64,000 nt of DNA from Oliverpabstia intestinalis. Lineage in GTDB: Bacteria > Bacillota > Clostridia > Lachnospirales > Lachnospiraceae. Positions 34,614 to 43,689 of the stretch are shown piece by piece. Position 1 is the stretch's first letter. Each line of letters starts with the position of its first letter. Made by a program: the position numbers and the translations under genes. Location: positions 1 to 64,000 of the forward strand of contig NZ_VUMS01000005.1 in the NCBI RefSeq assembly GCF_009696065.1, read 5' to 3'. The notes below the pieces were generated by a model that was given only the letters and a program-made list of their open reading frames with translations, searched no databases and was not told where the DNA came from.

Positions 34614-35462
34614 ATGTTAGAAATCAAAGGAGTAAAGAAAAGCTACGGAGAATTTCAGTTAGACTGTTCGTTAAATGTCGAAAAAGGAAGAATTACCGGT
34701 CTGGTTGGAGAGAACGGAGCCGGTAAGAGTACTTTGTTTAAGGCGGTACTCGGGCTCATTTCTTATGATGCCGGCGAGATAAAGATTCTGGGAAAAACAC
34801 AGGAAGAGTTAAGTGAAAAAGAGAAAGAGGAGCTGGGAGTCGTCCTGGCAGAAGCCGGATTCACCGGATATTTGAAAGGAAAAGATGTTGAAGCAGTCCT
34901 TGCCAGATTGTATCCAAAGTTTGAAGCAGAAAAATTCCATCAGATGTGTGAAGAATATCAGATTCCGTTGAATAAATTCATAAAAGAGTACTCAACAGGA
35001 ATGAAGGCAAAGCTGAATCTGATCATTGCATTGACACATCAGGCAGAATTCCTGATGCTGGACGAGCCGACAGCAGGGCTTGATGTCGGAGCGAGGGAAG
35101 GGATGCTGGATATTTTAAGAGAGTATATGGAAGAGAAGCCGGAGAGAAGTATCCTGATCAGCTCACATATTTCTTCGGATCTGGAACATCTCTGTGATGA
35201 TATTTATGTGATCCACAAAGGAAAGATTGTGCTCCACGAAGAGATGGATACGATTCTGGAAAAATATGCAGTGTTGAAAGTCAGTGAGGAACAGTATCGG
35301 GCAATGGATAAAAGGTATCTTTTAAAAGAGAGAAAAGATTTTTTTGGAATCGCCTGTCTTACGAACGAGAAGCAGTATTATATGGAAAATTATCCGAAAA
35401 TCGTAGTGGAGAGCGGATCACTCGATCAGGTGATTCTTATGTTAACAGGAGGCGAGAGATGA
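34614..35462 (+). CDS. ABC transporter ATP-binding protein
   Basis: The 282-residue ATPase has Walker A GENGAGKST (about 33-41), the signature region YSTGMKAKL (in place of LSGGQ), Walker B FLMLDEPTAG and a switch His in ISSHI. The protein belongs to the YtrB/BcrA-like exporters. It is coupled to the permease gene by an ATGA overlap. The substrate is unknown; cell-envelope stress or antimicrobial peptide export is plausible from the family. Confidence 0.9.
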   Translation: MLEIKGVKKSYGEFQLDCSLNVEKGRITGLVGENGAGKSTLFKAVLGLISYDAGEIKILGKTQEELSEKEKEELGVVLAEAGFTGYLKGKDVEAVLARLYPKFEAEKFHQMCEEYQIPLNKFIKEYSTGMKAKLNLIIALTHQAEFLMLDEPTAGLDVGAREGMLDILREYMEEKPERSILISSHISSDLEHLCDDIYVIHKGKIVLHEEMDTILEKYAVLKVSEEQYRAMDKRYLLKERKDFFGIACLTNEKQYYMENYPKIVVESGSLDQVILMLTGGER

Positions 35463-36133
35463 TGAAAGGAATCAGAGGGCTTTTGGAAAAGGATTTTCGG
35501 TTGTTTCTTCGGCAAGGTGGCAATCTTTTTCTGGTATTAGCAGTTGTAGCAATATTTTTTATACTCACGGGAAAAATGGGAGCTGACTTCATTGCAGTGT
35601 ATATTCCATCTGTTATGGCAGTATATTCAGGTAATACGATTAGCTACGATGAAAATGGTCATGGATACACATATTTGTTTTCTTTACCCGTAAATAAAAA
35701 AATATATGTCAGAGAAAAATATATTTTATCTTTTATTATGACAGTATGTGGATGGTGCATTGGGGCAATCTGTGCAGGAATAGCCACGCTTATAAATCCT
35801 GAAGAAGTGTTAAATCTGGAAATGCTGGCAATGGAGCTGATCACATTCTTTGTGGTTCAGGCAGTTGCGGGAATTATGATTGCGATCCGACTAAGGTTTG
35901 AAGGAGAGAAGGGACGAATCGTGCTGCCGATCGCAATTTTAATTATTTTTGCAATTTGTTATACAATTGGTTCTTTTCTGAAGGCTAACCTGGAATTAAA
36001 AGAAAGCATTCTGAATGTGATAGGAGGAACAGGAGATCTTGAAATTGCGATTGCACTTATTGTGTTGAGTCTGCTTGTATGGTATGCTTCGTATAAGTAT
36101 AGTATGAGAGTGATGAGAAAGAAAGAGTTTTAA
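35459..36133 (+). CDS. ABC-2 type permease
   Basis: The 224-residue protein has about six membrane helices and is the membrane partner of the preceding ATPase, with which it overlaps by four bases. It matches the ABC-2 permease layout (FAVYIPSVMAVYSGNTISYDENGHGYTYLFSLPVNKKIYV is split by loops as in that family). It completes a three-gene GntR-ATPase-permease operon. Confidence 0.85.
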   Translation: MMKGIRGLLEKDFRLFLRQGGNLFLVLAVVAIFFILTGKMGADFIAVYIPSVMAVYSGNTISYDENGHGYTYLFSLPVNKKIYVREKYILSFIMTVCGWCIGAICAGIATLINPEEVLNLEMLAMELITFFVVQAVAGIMIAIRLRFEGEKGRIVLPIAILIIFAICYTIGSFLKANLELKESILNVIGGTGDLEIAIALIVLSLLVWYASYKYSMRVMRKKEF

Positions 36134-36140
36134 GATAGGA

Positions 36141-36251
36141 ATTGGCAAAAACGAAAAAACATTAACCATAAAGATACTTTTGTAACAGATGGAATCTTTG
36201 GAAATGAGTATCCGGAGCAGTTTTGCCAAATGACATGGCAAGTTATATAAA
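36141..36251 (+). promoter_or_regulatory. Hairpin and promoter upstream of first MATE gene
   Basis: ATTGGCAAAA (36141-36150) can pair with TTTTGCCAAA (36221-36230) over a 70-nt loop. TTGCCA (36223-36228) and TATAAA (36246-36251) with a 17-base spacer form a likely promoter overlapping the right arm. Confidence 0.5.
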
Positions 36252-36377
36252 ATCGTGTTACAATGGCTTTTGTCAGGCTACCTGGGACTATGGAAAATAA
36301 TGAGAAAATGAGAGAAAAACAGGTAGCATAGAATCTGCGGACATTAAATAAAAAACAAAGGAAAGCGGGGGGATTTT

Positions 36378-37730
36378 TTGAATGCAGAGAGCAAAACACG
36401 AATGACGGAAGGAAGCATCTCCAGGAAAATTATATTTTTTGCGATTCCGCTGTTTATCGGAAATCTGTTTCAACAGTTGTATAATACAGCAGACTCTCTG
36501 ATCGTTGGCAATTTTCTTGACAGTAATGCCCTGGCGGCGGTCAGTTCCTCGGGAAATCTGATCTTTCTGATGGTCGGATTCATCAACGGAATCGCGCTGG
36601 GTGCAGGCGTTGTTATCGCGAGGTATTATGGGGCGAAAAATAAGGAATATTTACAGAAAGCGATCCACACGACAGTAGCGTTTGGGCTGGCGGCAGGTCT
36701 TGCATTGACGGCGATCGGGATGTTTCTGGCGCCAAAGATTCTGGTGCTGATGGGAACACCGTCGGAGGTGCTTCCGCAGTCGATCGAATATTTCCGTACT
36801 TATTTTGCGGGTTCCCTTGGATTTGTCATGTACAATATTTTTGTCGGTATCTTACAGTCGGTCGGTGACAGCCGGCATCCGCTGATCTATCTGATCGTGT
36901 CCTCGTGTATCAATGTGGTGCTGGATATTTTTTTTATCGCAGGCCTTGGCATGGGAGTCGGGGCAGCGGCGCTGGCAACGGCGATTTCCCAGTTTGCCAG
37001 TGCAATTTTCTGTATGATTCACCTGATGCGGACAAAAGAAGAATATCGGTTACAGATCAGCAAGATCGGTTTTGACGGGCTCATGATGAAACAGATCATT
37101 CAGAATGGTGTGCCGTCCGGTTTTCAGAACTCCGTGATCTCTATTGCCAATGTTTTCGTACAGACTAATATCAATGCTTTTGGAAAAATGGCGATGGCAG
37201 GCTGCGGTTCTTATTCAAAGATTGAGGGATTTGCGTTTCTTCCGGTTACATGCTTTACGATGGCGCTGACAACCTTTGTCAGCCAGAATCTTGGTGCGAA
37301 GCAGTACGACCGTGCGAAAAAAGGTGCGCGGTTTGGCATCCTGTGCTCCATAGTGATCGCGGAACTGATCGGTGTTCTGATCTATGTGGCGGCTCCGACG
37401 CTGATCGCGGCATTTAATGGAGATCCGGAGGTGGTACATTATGGTGTGATGCAGGCGCGGACGATTGCGCTGTTCTATTTTTTGCTGGCGTTTTCTCACT
37501 GTATCGCAGCAGTCCTTCGCGGCTCCGGTCATGCAGCAGTTCCTATGATCGTCATGCTCTGTGTCTGGTGTCTGTTCCGTGTCAGCTATATTACCGTTGC
37601 TGTGCACTACATTCCGGATATTCGTGTGATTTTCTGGGCATATCCGCTGACCTGGAGCATCAGCTCGGTGATTTTCCTGTATCTGTTTTTACGTGGAAAG
37701 TGGGTATATGGATTCGAGAAAAAAAGATAA
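36378..37730 (+). CDS. MATE family efflux transporter
   Basis: The 450-residue protein has twelve predicted membrane helices in two six-helix bundles, typical of MATE cation-coupled drug and metabolite exporters (IPLFIGNLFQQLYNTADSLIVGNFL at the start is characteristic). The start is TTG 36378 after a GGGGGG stretch; an ATG eight codons later has no ribosome site. The substrate is unknown. It is followed by a second, only distantly similar MATE gene. Confidence 0.88.
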   Translation: MNAESKTRMTEGSISRKIIFFAIPLFIGNLFQQLYNTADSLIVGNFLDSNALAAVSSSGNLIFLMVGFINGIALGAGVVIARYYGAKNKEYLQKAIHTTVAFGLAAGLALTAIGMFLAPKILVLMGTPSEVLPQSIEYFRTYFAGSLGFVMYNIFVGILQSVGDSRHPLIYLIVSSCINVVLDIFFIAGLGMGVGAAALATAISQFASAIFCMIHLMRTKEEYRLQISKIGFDGLMMKQIIQNGVPSGFQNSVISIANVFVQTNINAFGKMAMAGCGSYSKIEGFAFLPVTCFTMALTTFVSQNLGAKQYDRAKKGARFGILCSIVIAELIGVLIYVAAPTLIAAFNGDPEVVHYGVMQARTIALFYFLLAFSHCIAAVLRGSGHAAVPMIVMLCVWCLFRVSYITVAVHYIPDIRVIFWAYPLTWSISSVIFLYLFLRGKWVYGFEKKR

Positions 37731-37786
37731 AACAGATAGTTTTATCACAGGTACTATAATTTTCAGAATTGAGGAAGAATGTTCGT

Positions 37787-39142
37787 ATGCTAAATAAAAA
37801 AGAATTCTTAAAAAACGCATCAAGATTAGCCTTTCCGATTATGATCCAGAATCTGATCGGAACACTGGTAAATATGGCAGATACAGTAATGCTTGGATAT
37901 GTGAGTCAGACGGCTATGTCGGCATCCTCCCTTGCCAATCAGTTTACATTTATTCTTTTCTGTTTATATTACGGTATGGCAGCGGGAACATCGGTTTTAT
38001 GTGCCCAGTACTGGGGAAAAGGTGATAAAAAGACAGTAGAAAAGATACTTGGTCTGGCGGAACGAATCTCACTGATTGTTTCTGCTGTATTCTTTGCCGT
38101 CTCCGTTGCCATGCCGACTACTATTATGAAGATTTTTACCAACAGTCCGGAGACGATTGCTTCTGGTGGTGAATATCTGAGGGTGATTTCCTTTTCGTTT
38201 GTATTTATGGGATTCTCTCAGGTTTTTATGAGTGCCCTTCGAAGCATCGGGAAAATCATGCTGCCTTCTGTTACGTATGTAGTTTCTCTTTGCGTCAATG
38301 TAATCTGTAATGCCACTTTTATCTTTGGTTTGTTTGGACTTCCGAAGCTTGGTGTTACCGGAGTTGCTCTTGGTACGGTGATTGCCAGAATCGTAGAGGT
38401 AGTGATCTGTCTCGTTTACTCGTTACATAGTTCCGATGTCAGATTCCGGATAAAATACTTCTTTGCCAAAGCAGGTGTTCTGTTCCAGGATTTTATGAAG
38501 ATCGCAACGCCGGCTGTGATCAATGATGTTGTCTGGAGCCTGGCCACTTCAGCATTTGCAGCGATCCTTGGTCATATCGGCGATGATATGGTTGCGGCAA
38601 ATGCAGTTGCTGTTATGGTGGTAAATATTGGTGCCATCGCCTGTCGTGGCTTCTCCAATGCAACTACGATCATTGTCAGTCAGGAGCTGGGCAAAAACGG
38701 TGTTGACACAGCCAGAGAATACGGAAAACGCATGCTCAGGATCACAATTGTTGTCAGCCTGATCGGATGTGGTGTTATTCTGGCGATTCGACCAGTGATA
38801 CTGAATTTCTATCGTGACAAACTGACAGAGACCGCCATCTATTATCTTGGTGTCTTTATCATTATGACAACCTGGCGTCTTATGGGGGAAAGCATCAATA
38901 CCTGCCTGATATGCGGCTGCTTCAGAGGTGGCGGTGATACCAGATTTGGAATGATCACGGATACGATATTTATGTGGCTTGTTGCAGTTCCCCTTACCTA
39001 CCTGGCAGCATATGTATTCAAGCTGCCGCCGATCTGGGTATACTTTGTAATGACCCTGGATGAATTCGAGAAAATGCCGGTGGTATTCGTTCATTATATC
39101 AGAGGAAAATGGCTTACGAATATTACCAGAGATTTCGAGTGA
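37787..39142 (+). CDS. MATE family efflux transporter (second)
   Basis: The 451-residue, twelve-helix transporter has the MATE N-terminal pattern LAFPIMIQNLIGTLVNMADTVMLG. It belongs to a different MATE branch from the gene before it, so the two are not a recent duplication. The ATG at 37787 follows GAGGAAG by about ten bases. A strong hairpin terminator follows. Confidence 0.88.
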   Translation: MLNKKEFLKNASRLAFPIMIQNLIGTLVNMADTVMLGYVSQTAMSASSLANQFTFILFCLYYGMAAGTSVLCAQYWGKGDKKTVEKILGLAERISLIVSAVFFAVSVAMPTTIMKIFTNSPETIASGGEYLRVISFSFVFMGFSQVFMSALRSIGKIMLPSVTYVVSLCVNVICNATFIFGLFGLPKLGVTGVALGTVIARIVEVVICLVYSLHSSDVRFRIKYFFAKAGVLFQDFMKIATPAVINDVVWSLATSAFAAILGHIGDDMVAANAVAVMVVNIGAIACRGFSNATTIIVSQELGKNGVDTAREYGKRMLRITIVVSLIGCGVILAIRPVILNFYRDKLTETAIYYLGVFIIMTTWRLMGESINTCLICGCFRGGGDTRFGMITDTIFMWLVAVPLTYLAAYVFKLPPIWVYFVMTLDEFEKMPVVFVHYIRGKWLTNITRDFE

Positions 39143-39188
39143 TCAGGGGAACATTGGAATCATTATATAAAAGGAACAGTACAATGAA

Positions 39189-39229
39189 AACGGGCTGAAT
39201 GGCATCTTCTGCTATTCAGCCCGTTGCTT
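39189..39229 (+). terminator. Rho-independent terminator
   Basis: AACGGGCTGAAT-N-GC pairs with GC-N-ATTCAGCCCGTT. It lies between converging genes and may act for both strands. Confidence 0.8.
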
Positions 39230-39301
39230 ATGTATCGTTTTAAAAAATTTTGTGGAACCAGGGGCATGTTTCAGGAAAGGATGTTATCCCTGAGCTGCGA
39301 T

Positions 39302-39808
39302 TTATTCGATTCTTTCCTCGTCTGCCCCCGTTGGCTTCTTAAAGTGGCCGACAATTATTTGTACAAGAACCATGCCTCCGATAAATGTAAGAAGAAGACC
39401 TGCCGGAATTCCTATACAGGCCAGAAGGAACGTTAAAGGGTCATCGTCGCCTTTCATTTTGTATTTGCCTCTTGGTGTCAGATAAACTTCGACATTTTTT
39501 TCGTCGCCTATGCTGACTTCCCGGTAGTAGATACGTTTCCCTGTATATTTTATTCCATCCGCTTCATACGAAAGCTTCGTCACATACTCGTCGTAATCGT
39601 CATATTCGTCGTCCGAACTCTTTATGTCATAATCGATAACACGGGCTGTGACCGTTCGAACATCCGTTGATTTCTTATATTCTATGCTGGATACGATTCT
39701 GTTAACACTCCATAAAAACAACCCTACAACTGCAAACAGGAATAAAAGACATATTAGTACCTCACCTATAAATTGTCCTGTTTTCCTCGATTTGTTTTTT
39801 ATATACAA
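39302..39808 (-). CDS. DUF3592-like membrane protein
   Basis: The 168-residue protein has one membrane helix near the N-terminus (about 15-35), an extracytoplasmic beta-rich domain with an acidic segment (DDEYDDYDEYV) and a YREVSIGDEKNVEVYLTPRGKY element typical of DUF3592, then a second helix (about 128-152). The function is unknown. AGGGGG precedes the start on the minus strand. It stands alone between converging and diverging neighbours. Confidence 0.75.
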   Translation of the reverse strand: MYIKNKSRKTGQFIGEVLICLLFLFAVVGLFLWSVNRIVSSIEYKKSTDVRTVTARVIDYDIKSSDDEYDDYDEYVTKLSYEADGIKYTGKRIYYREVSIGDEKNVEVYLTPRGKYKMKGDDDPLTFLLACIGIPAGLLLTFIGGMVLVQIIVGHFKKPTGADEERIE

Positions 39809-39952
39809 TCCCCCTCTCAGCTTACATGATCCTGCTTATCAGCTTTGCGGTAGCTGTTGTCGTATCTGCCGAAGCGTGTTGCGAGGATGGAGTGAGCAGC
39901 AATAGAAGGGTTGTGTGAAATAAATTAAGTATCGAATCGATGTGGAATATGT

Positions 39953-39958
39953 TATACT
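39953..39958 (+). promoter_or_regulatory. Extended -10 for the 40015-41221 pair
   Basis: TGTTATACT fits an extended -10 (TGn-TATACT); the -35 is poor. Confidence 0.4.
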
Positions 39959-40014
39959 GAGAAAAAATGTGAAACCCTATGTTTGTGAGGGCGGTTTACA
40001 CAGAAAGGACAGAT

Positions 40015-40287
40015 ATGGAAAAAGCAAGAACAGATGTATTATATTACGCGTTGAAGGAAAAAGGCTATCCCGATGATTTCTGCCGGGAGATTGCATATAA
40101 GCAGATGAACACGGATTATACCGCAACACGGATGCTGGGATATCTGTACCGGGTATCGAACCCACGCCCGGAAGATGTAGTGGATGAGATGCTGGCTATC
40201 TTAAGTGACCGGAATGCGATCATTCAGAAAAAAGAACTGGAACATGCACAGGCAACAATCAACCGGATCTACAGAGAAGGGTTGTGA
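40015..40287 (+). CDS. Hypothetical small helical protein
   Basis: The 90-residue soluble protein is mostly helical (EKARTDVLYYALKEKGYP..., NPRPEDVVDEMLAIL). I do not recognise the family. AAAGGAC precedes the ATG at 40015. It is followed eleven bases later by a membrane-anchored acidic protein and is probably co-transcribed with it. Confidence 0.6.
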   Translation: MEKARTDVLYYALKEKGYPDDFCREIAYKQMNTDYTATRMLGYLYRVSNPRPEDVVDEMLAILSDRNAIIQKKELEHAQATINRIYREGL

Positions 40288-40297
40288 CAGTCAGAAT

Positions 40298-41221
40298 ATG
40301 GACAAAAGAAGAACAGCAGTAAACATAGGATGCATCTGCCTCATTTTCCTGTTTATCTTTGGATTTTACAAATGTATCCAGTGGGATAATACGAGCAGAA
40401 GAGAACAGGAAGAAGCAAAAGAACAGAAGGAACTGGATGAAAAAGCAGCAGATGAGAAAGCATATGAGCAGGCAAAGGAATATATGGAAAATTACCGGAT
40501 CAGCCTGCAAAAAAAGATGCGGGCCGCCGGAATCGAGGATCTCAGAGTATGTTATGAACAATACAATCAGAGAACGTACTCCGATACTTATAATTTCTTG
40601 GATGATGATTCCGACTATCAGTATTTTTATTATGAACTGAGTTATTACTGTGACTCCATAGATTCTATATTCGAAGAGGCTACAAAAGATGGAAATTATG
40701 ATCCTTTTGTGGAACTGCTGAAAGAGGAGTGCAAAGTAAAAGACCAGCGACCGGTGGAAAGAGATGGCTTCTATAAAATATTTGTCGGAGACAGAAAATA
40801 TGCTGTAAAGATCAATGAAAGAGACCCGGAGGGCGAACTGACAATCTCCCGGGAATACGGAGTGTATTACAGGATCGAGCAGGGAGAAGACGGGTATGAA
40901 CTCTATACGAACCGGGGAAAAATCTATCCGGAGGAAGAGAAAAATGGATCCGGAAGCGGTAATTCCGGAAGTGCTTCCGGAGATGCCGGAGGATCCGGTT
41001 CGGGCAGTTTCTACGGAGATGCCGGAGGATCCGGTTCCGACAGTTTCTCGGGACATTCCGGTGGCTCAGGTTCCCTGAAAAAAACAGATCCCTACGATGT
41101 GGATGATTACGATGATCCCGATGATTTTGCGGAAGAGTGGGCAGAAGAGTTTGGAGACGATGATTATGATGACGGATATGACGATGCCTATGATTACTGG
41201 GAAGAAGAGTATGATGATTAA
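40298..41221 (+). CDS. Membrane-anchored protein with Gly/Ser repeats and acidic tail
   Basis: The 307-residue protein has an N-terminal membrane anchor (about 8-25), a charged helical stretch (about 32-60), an alpha/beta domain (about 65-210) I cannot identify, a Gly/Ser linker with repeated GDAGGSGS/GHSGGSGS units (about 220-262) and a very acidic Asp/Tyr-rich tail (about 265-307). The tail could bind cations or basic wall components. Function unknown. Confidence 0.65.
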   Translation: MDKRRTAVNIGCICLIFLFIFGFYKCIQWDNTSRREQEEAKEQKELDEKAADEKAYEQAKEYMENYRISLQKKMRAAGIEDLRVCYEQYNQRTYSDTYNFLDDDSDYQYFYYELSYYCDSIDSIFEEATKDGNYDPFVELLKEECKVKDQRPVERDGFYKIFVGDRKYAVKINERDPEGELTISREYGVYYRIEQGEDGYELYTNRGKIYPEEEKNGSGSGNSGSASGDAGGSGSGSFYGDAGGSGSDSFSGHSGGSGSLKKTDPYDVDDYDDPDDFAEEWAEEFGDDDYDDGYDDAYDYWEEEYDD

Positions 41222-41314
41222 CTAGAGCGTGTCTGAAAAAGAAAAGAAATTTTCACAATGCAGTTTTGCAGACAATCTTGTGTTTGGGCAAGAGAGGAAA
41301 GGTGGAATTAAAGG

Positions 41315-42010
41315 ATGGAGAAGCAGAAAATATTTGAACAGATCAGGGGAGGGCTTATTGTCTCCTGTCAGGCTTTGGAGCATGAGCCATTGTATACAAA
41401 AGAAGGAGGCATCATGCCACTGATGGCGAAAGCAGCAGCGCAGTCGGGAGCAGTCGGAATCCGTGCCAATACTGTGCGGGATATTACACAAATTAAAGAA
41501 GTAGTAGATCTTCCGGTGATCGGAATTATTAAAAAAGACTATGAAGGAACACCAATGTATATTACGGTGACGATGAAAGAGGTGGATGCCTTAGTCGCAT
41601 GTGGTGTGGAGATTGTAGCAGTGCAGGGAACCGGTTCCAGACGCCCGGACGGAAGCAGTGCGCCGGAATTCATCCGCGCGGTCAAAGAAAAGTACCCGCA
41701 GCAGCTGGTGATGGCAGATTGCGCAACGATAGAAGAAGGAATCACATGTGCACAGGCAGGAGCCGATTTTGTGGGGACTACGATGCGTGGCTATACACCG
41801 GAGACAAAGGGATGTGATGATATTGATTATGCGTTTATCCATGAACTTTCTGAGAAATGTCCGGCAAAGATCATCGCAGAGGGACATATTCATTATCCGG
41901 AACAGGCAAAAAAGGCTCTGGAAGCGGGAGCATTCGCCCTGGTAGTCGGAGGGGCAATCACAAGACCTGCGGAGATCACATCAAGATTTGTTTCGGCGAT
42001 CCGAAAATAA
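41315..42010 (+). CDS. nanE: N-acetylmannosamine-6-phosphate 2-epimerase
   Basis: The 231-residue TIM-barrel enzyme converts ManNAc-6-P to GlcNAc-6-P in sialic acid and ManNAc catabolism. Typical segments are GGLIVSCQALEHEPLY, PVIGIIKKDYEGTPMYIT (catalytic Lys), MADCATIEEG and VGGAITRP. The other nan genes are not adjacent, but the neighbouring GH109-like gene also suggests use of amino sugars. A bidirectional terminator separates it from that gene. Confidence 0.93.
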   Translation: MEKQKIFEQIRGGLIVSCQALEHEPLYTKEGGIMPLMAKAAAQSGAVGIRANTVRDITQIKEVVDLPVIGIIKKDYEGTPMYITVTMKEVDALVACGVEIVAVQGTGSRRPDGSSAPEFIRAVKEKYPQQLVMADCATIEEGITCAQAGADFVGTTMRGYTPETKGCDDIDYAFIHELSEKCPAKIIAEGHIHYPEQAKKALEAGAFALVVGGAITRPAEITSRFVSAIRK

Positions 42011-42041
42011 GAGAGCAAATAGAACGTTGGTATAAAAAAAT

Positions 42042-42084
42042 AGTGCCAGTTGATTTACATAAAACCAACTGGCACTGCTTTTTT
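42042..42084 (+). terminator. Terminator between converging nanE and GH109-like genes
   Basis: AGTGCCAGTTG pairs with CAACTGGCACT, with an inner TTT/AAA extension, flanked by A-rich and T-rich runs so it can act on both strands. Confidence 0.85.
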
Positions 42085-42123
42085 ATGCTTGCAGTTACAC
42101 GGCAAAAGCTGTGTTTATATGGA

Positions 42124-43341
42124 TTACCGTTCACCGGCTGTGTCCAGACCCATCGCCCATTTTCCGTTGGTAAAATCCGGAATATCAACGACAGCACCGC
42201 CTCTGGCTACAGACATCTCGGACAGGGCTGTGATCGCCATCCAGGAAGCTGCATCGTAGACATCTACCGGCATCGGGCTGTCTTCGCGCAGGCACTGGAA
42301 GAACTGTTCGAATTCCAGCCAGTCCATGCCGCCGTGGCTGCCCTGGACGCCTTCTTCGAGGAATTTTTTCCAGATCGGATGATCGTAGGTTTCGGCGTAG
42401 GTATCAGCGTTTCCGCTGCACTCTTTTCTCCAGTCAAAATCGTGATCGCGGTCTTCTTTGCGGTCGATGAAGACAGAATCAGTGGCTTCTTCGTACATGC
42501 CTTTGGTTCCGCGGACAGTGAAGTTACGGCTGTAGTATCTCGGCAGGGTGGTGTCGAGGGTCAGCTGGATAGTTTCTCCGTTGGCACAGCGGATCATTGT
42601 GGTGATGATATCACCCTGGGCAAAATGTGCCTGTTTCAGTCTTTCGTCATCGCTCTTATTCTGCATGATGAACTCATGGAGTCCTGCGGACTTGGAGGCG
42701 AAGGAAGAAAGGGTGAGCATCCGGTTTCCGTGGTTGATATTCAGGATCCTGGCGATCGGTCCCAGATCGTGAGTCGGATAGTTTTCGCAGTTTCTGGACA
42801 GATAATTTCTAAGGCGGTAATGTCTGTTCTCTTTTCCGAATGCGATTTCGTCTCTCAGATCATGCTGATATCCACCGGCGCAGTGAACTACCTCGCCGAG
42901 AACACCCTGTTCTACCATATTTAACACCATCAGTTCGCGGCGGCCGAAGCAGCAGTTCTCCAGGAACATGAACGGTGTTTTAGTTTTTTCATAAGCATCG
43001 ACCAGTTTGTAGCAGTCTTCCAGAGAGTAAGCGCCACCGACTTCCATGGCTACGGCTTTTCCGGCATACATGGCAGCAAGGGCGATCTCTACATGAGATT
43101 CCCAGGCGGTTGCGATGATGATCGTATTTACCTCTTCATTTGCGATAATATCTTTATAATCGGTAGATACAAAAGGTGTCGGCTGTCCGGCAGCTTCCAC
43201 TACTTTCGCTCCTTCCCGGGCGCGATCTTCATAAACATCGCAGACAGCGACAACCTGTTCTTTCTGAGCCAGAACGATATTTTCCAACAGATCTTTTCCA
43301 CGGCATCCAAGGCCGATATATCCGATTTTAATATTTTCCAT
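42124..43341 (-). CDS. Gfo/Idh/MocA-fold protein, GH109-like
   Basis: The 405-residue protein has an N-terminal NAD(P)-binding Rossmann domain (IGYIGLGCRGKDLLEN, about 6-21) and a C-terminal Gfo/Idh/MocA domain. Segments NYPTHDLGPIARILNINHGNR and GSHGGMDWLEF match the NAD-dependent glycoside hydrolase family 109, whose known members are alpha-N-acetylgalactosaminidases. A simple sugar dehydrogenase remains possible. There is no signal peptide, so it acts inside the cell here. AAGGAG precedes the start on the minus strand; a good promoter lies at 43478-43451. Confidence 0.75.
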   Translation of the reverse strand: MENIKIGYIGLGCRGKDLLENIVLAQKEQVVAVCDVYEDRAREGAKVVEAAGQPTPFVSTDYKDIIANEEVNTIIIATAWESHVEIALAAMYAGKAVAMEVGGAYSLEDCYKLVDAYEKTKTPFMFLENCCFGRRELMVLNMVEQGVLGEVVHCAGGYQHDLRDEIAFGKENRHYRLRNYLSRNCENYPTHDLGPIARILNINHGNRMLTLSSFASKSAGLHEFIMQNKSDDERLKQAHFAQGDIITTMIRCANGETIQLTLDTTLPRYYSRNFTVRGTKGMYEEATDSVFIDRKEDRDHDFDWRKECSGNADTYAETYDHPIWKKFLEEGVQGSHGGMDWLEFEQFFQCLREDSPMPVDVYDAASWMAITALSEMSVARGGAVVDIPDFTNGKWAMGLDTAGER

Positions 43342-43450
43342 TAGAGTCTCTCCTTTATGTGTCTTTTTATAACCATTTAGTAGATAGAGTTCTGCGAGGT
43401 TTTCTACTCTCGTAACTGCGAATATGCCGAATGATTATATTCTGAGGTTT

Positions 43451-43478
43451 ATTATACACAGATACCGGGATTTGACAA
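43451..43478 (-). promoter_or_regulatory. Promoter of the GH109-like gene
   Basis: On the minus strand TTGTCA (43478-43473) and TATAAT (43456-43451) are spaced by 16 bases, giving a leader of about 105 nt. Confidence 0.75.
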
Positions 43479-43508
43479 GGAAAGTAAAATCTAAATATTA
43501 TGAAAAAT

Positions 43509-43558
43509 CGTAACTATTCAGTAGCCACTGTCCACTGTGAAGGAACTGAACAGTTACG
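43509..43558. repeat. Hairpin containing dispersed ACTGAACAGTTAC motif, copy 2
   Basis: CGTAACTATTCAGT pairs with ACTGAACAGTTACG (13 of 14) around a 22-nt loop. The right half (43535-43557) matches 12658-12680 except for one base. Confidence 0.6.
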
Positions 43559-43586
43559 AAAAATCAAAGAAAAGTGAGTGAGAATC

Positions 43587-43615
43587 TTGTGTTTCATGTG
43601 GGAAATTTCTATAAT
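43587..43615 (+). promoter_or_regulatory. Promoter of the alpha-xylosidase gene
   Basis: TTGTGT (43587-43592) and TATAAT (43610-43615) are spaced by 17 bases. No clear catabolite-repression site is seen. Confidence 0.7.
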
Positions 43616-43689
43616 AAAAGAAGAATTGTTTGAAAAAAATGAGAAGATTTCTGAGGGCTACAAACATAATGTAAAGGAGACAGGAAATT

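Noticed and set aside
41857-42924. A 355-residue plus-strand frame opposite the GH109-like gene
   Set aside because: It begins inside nanE, crosses a terminator and lies antisense to a clear conserved protein.
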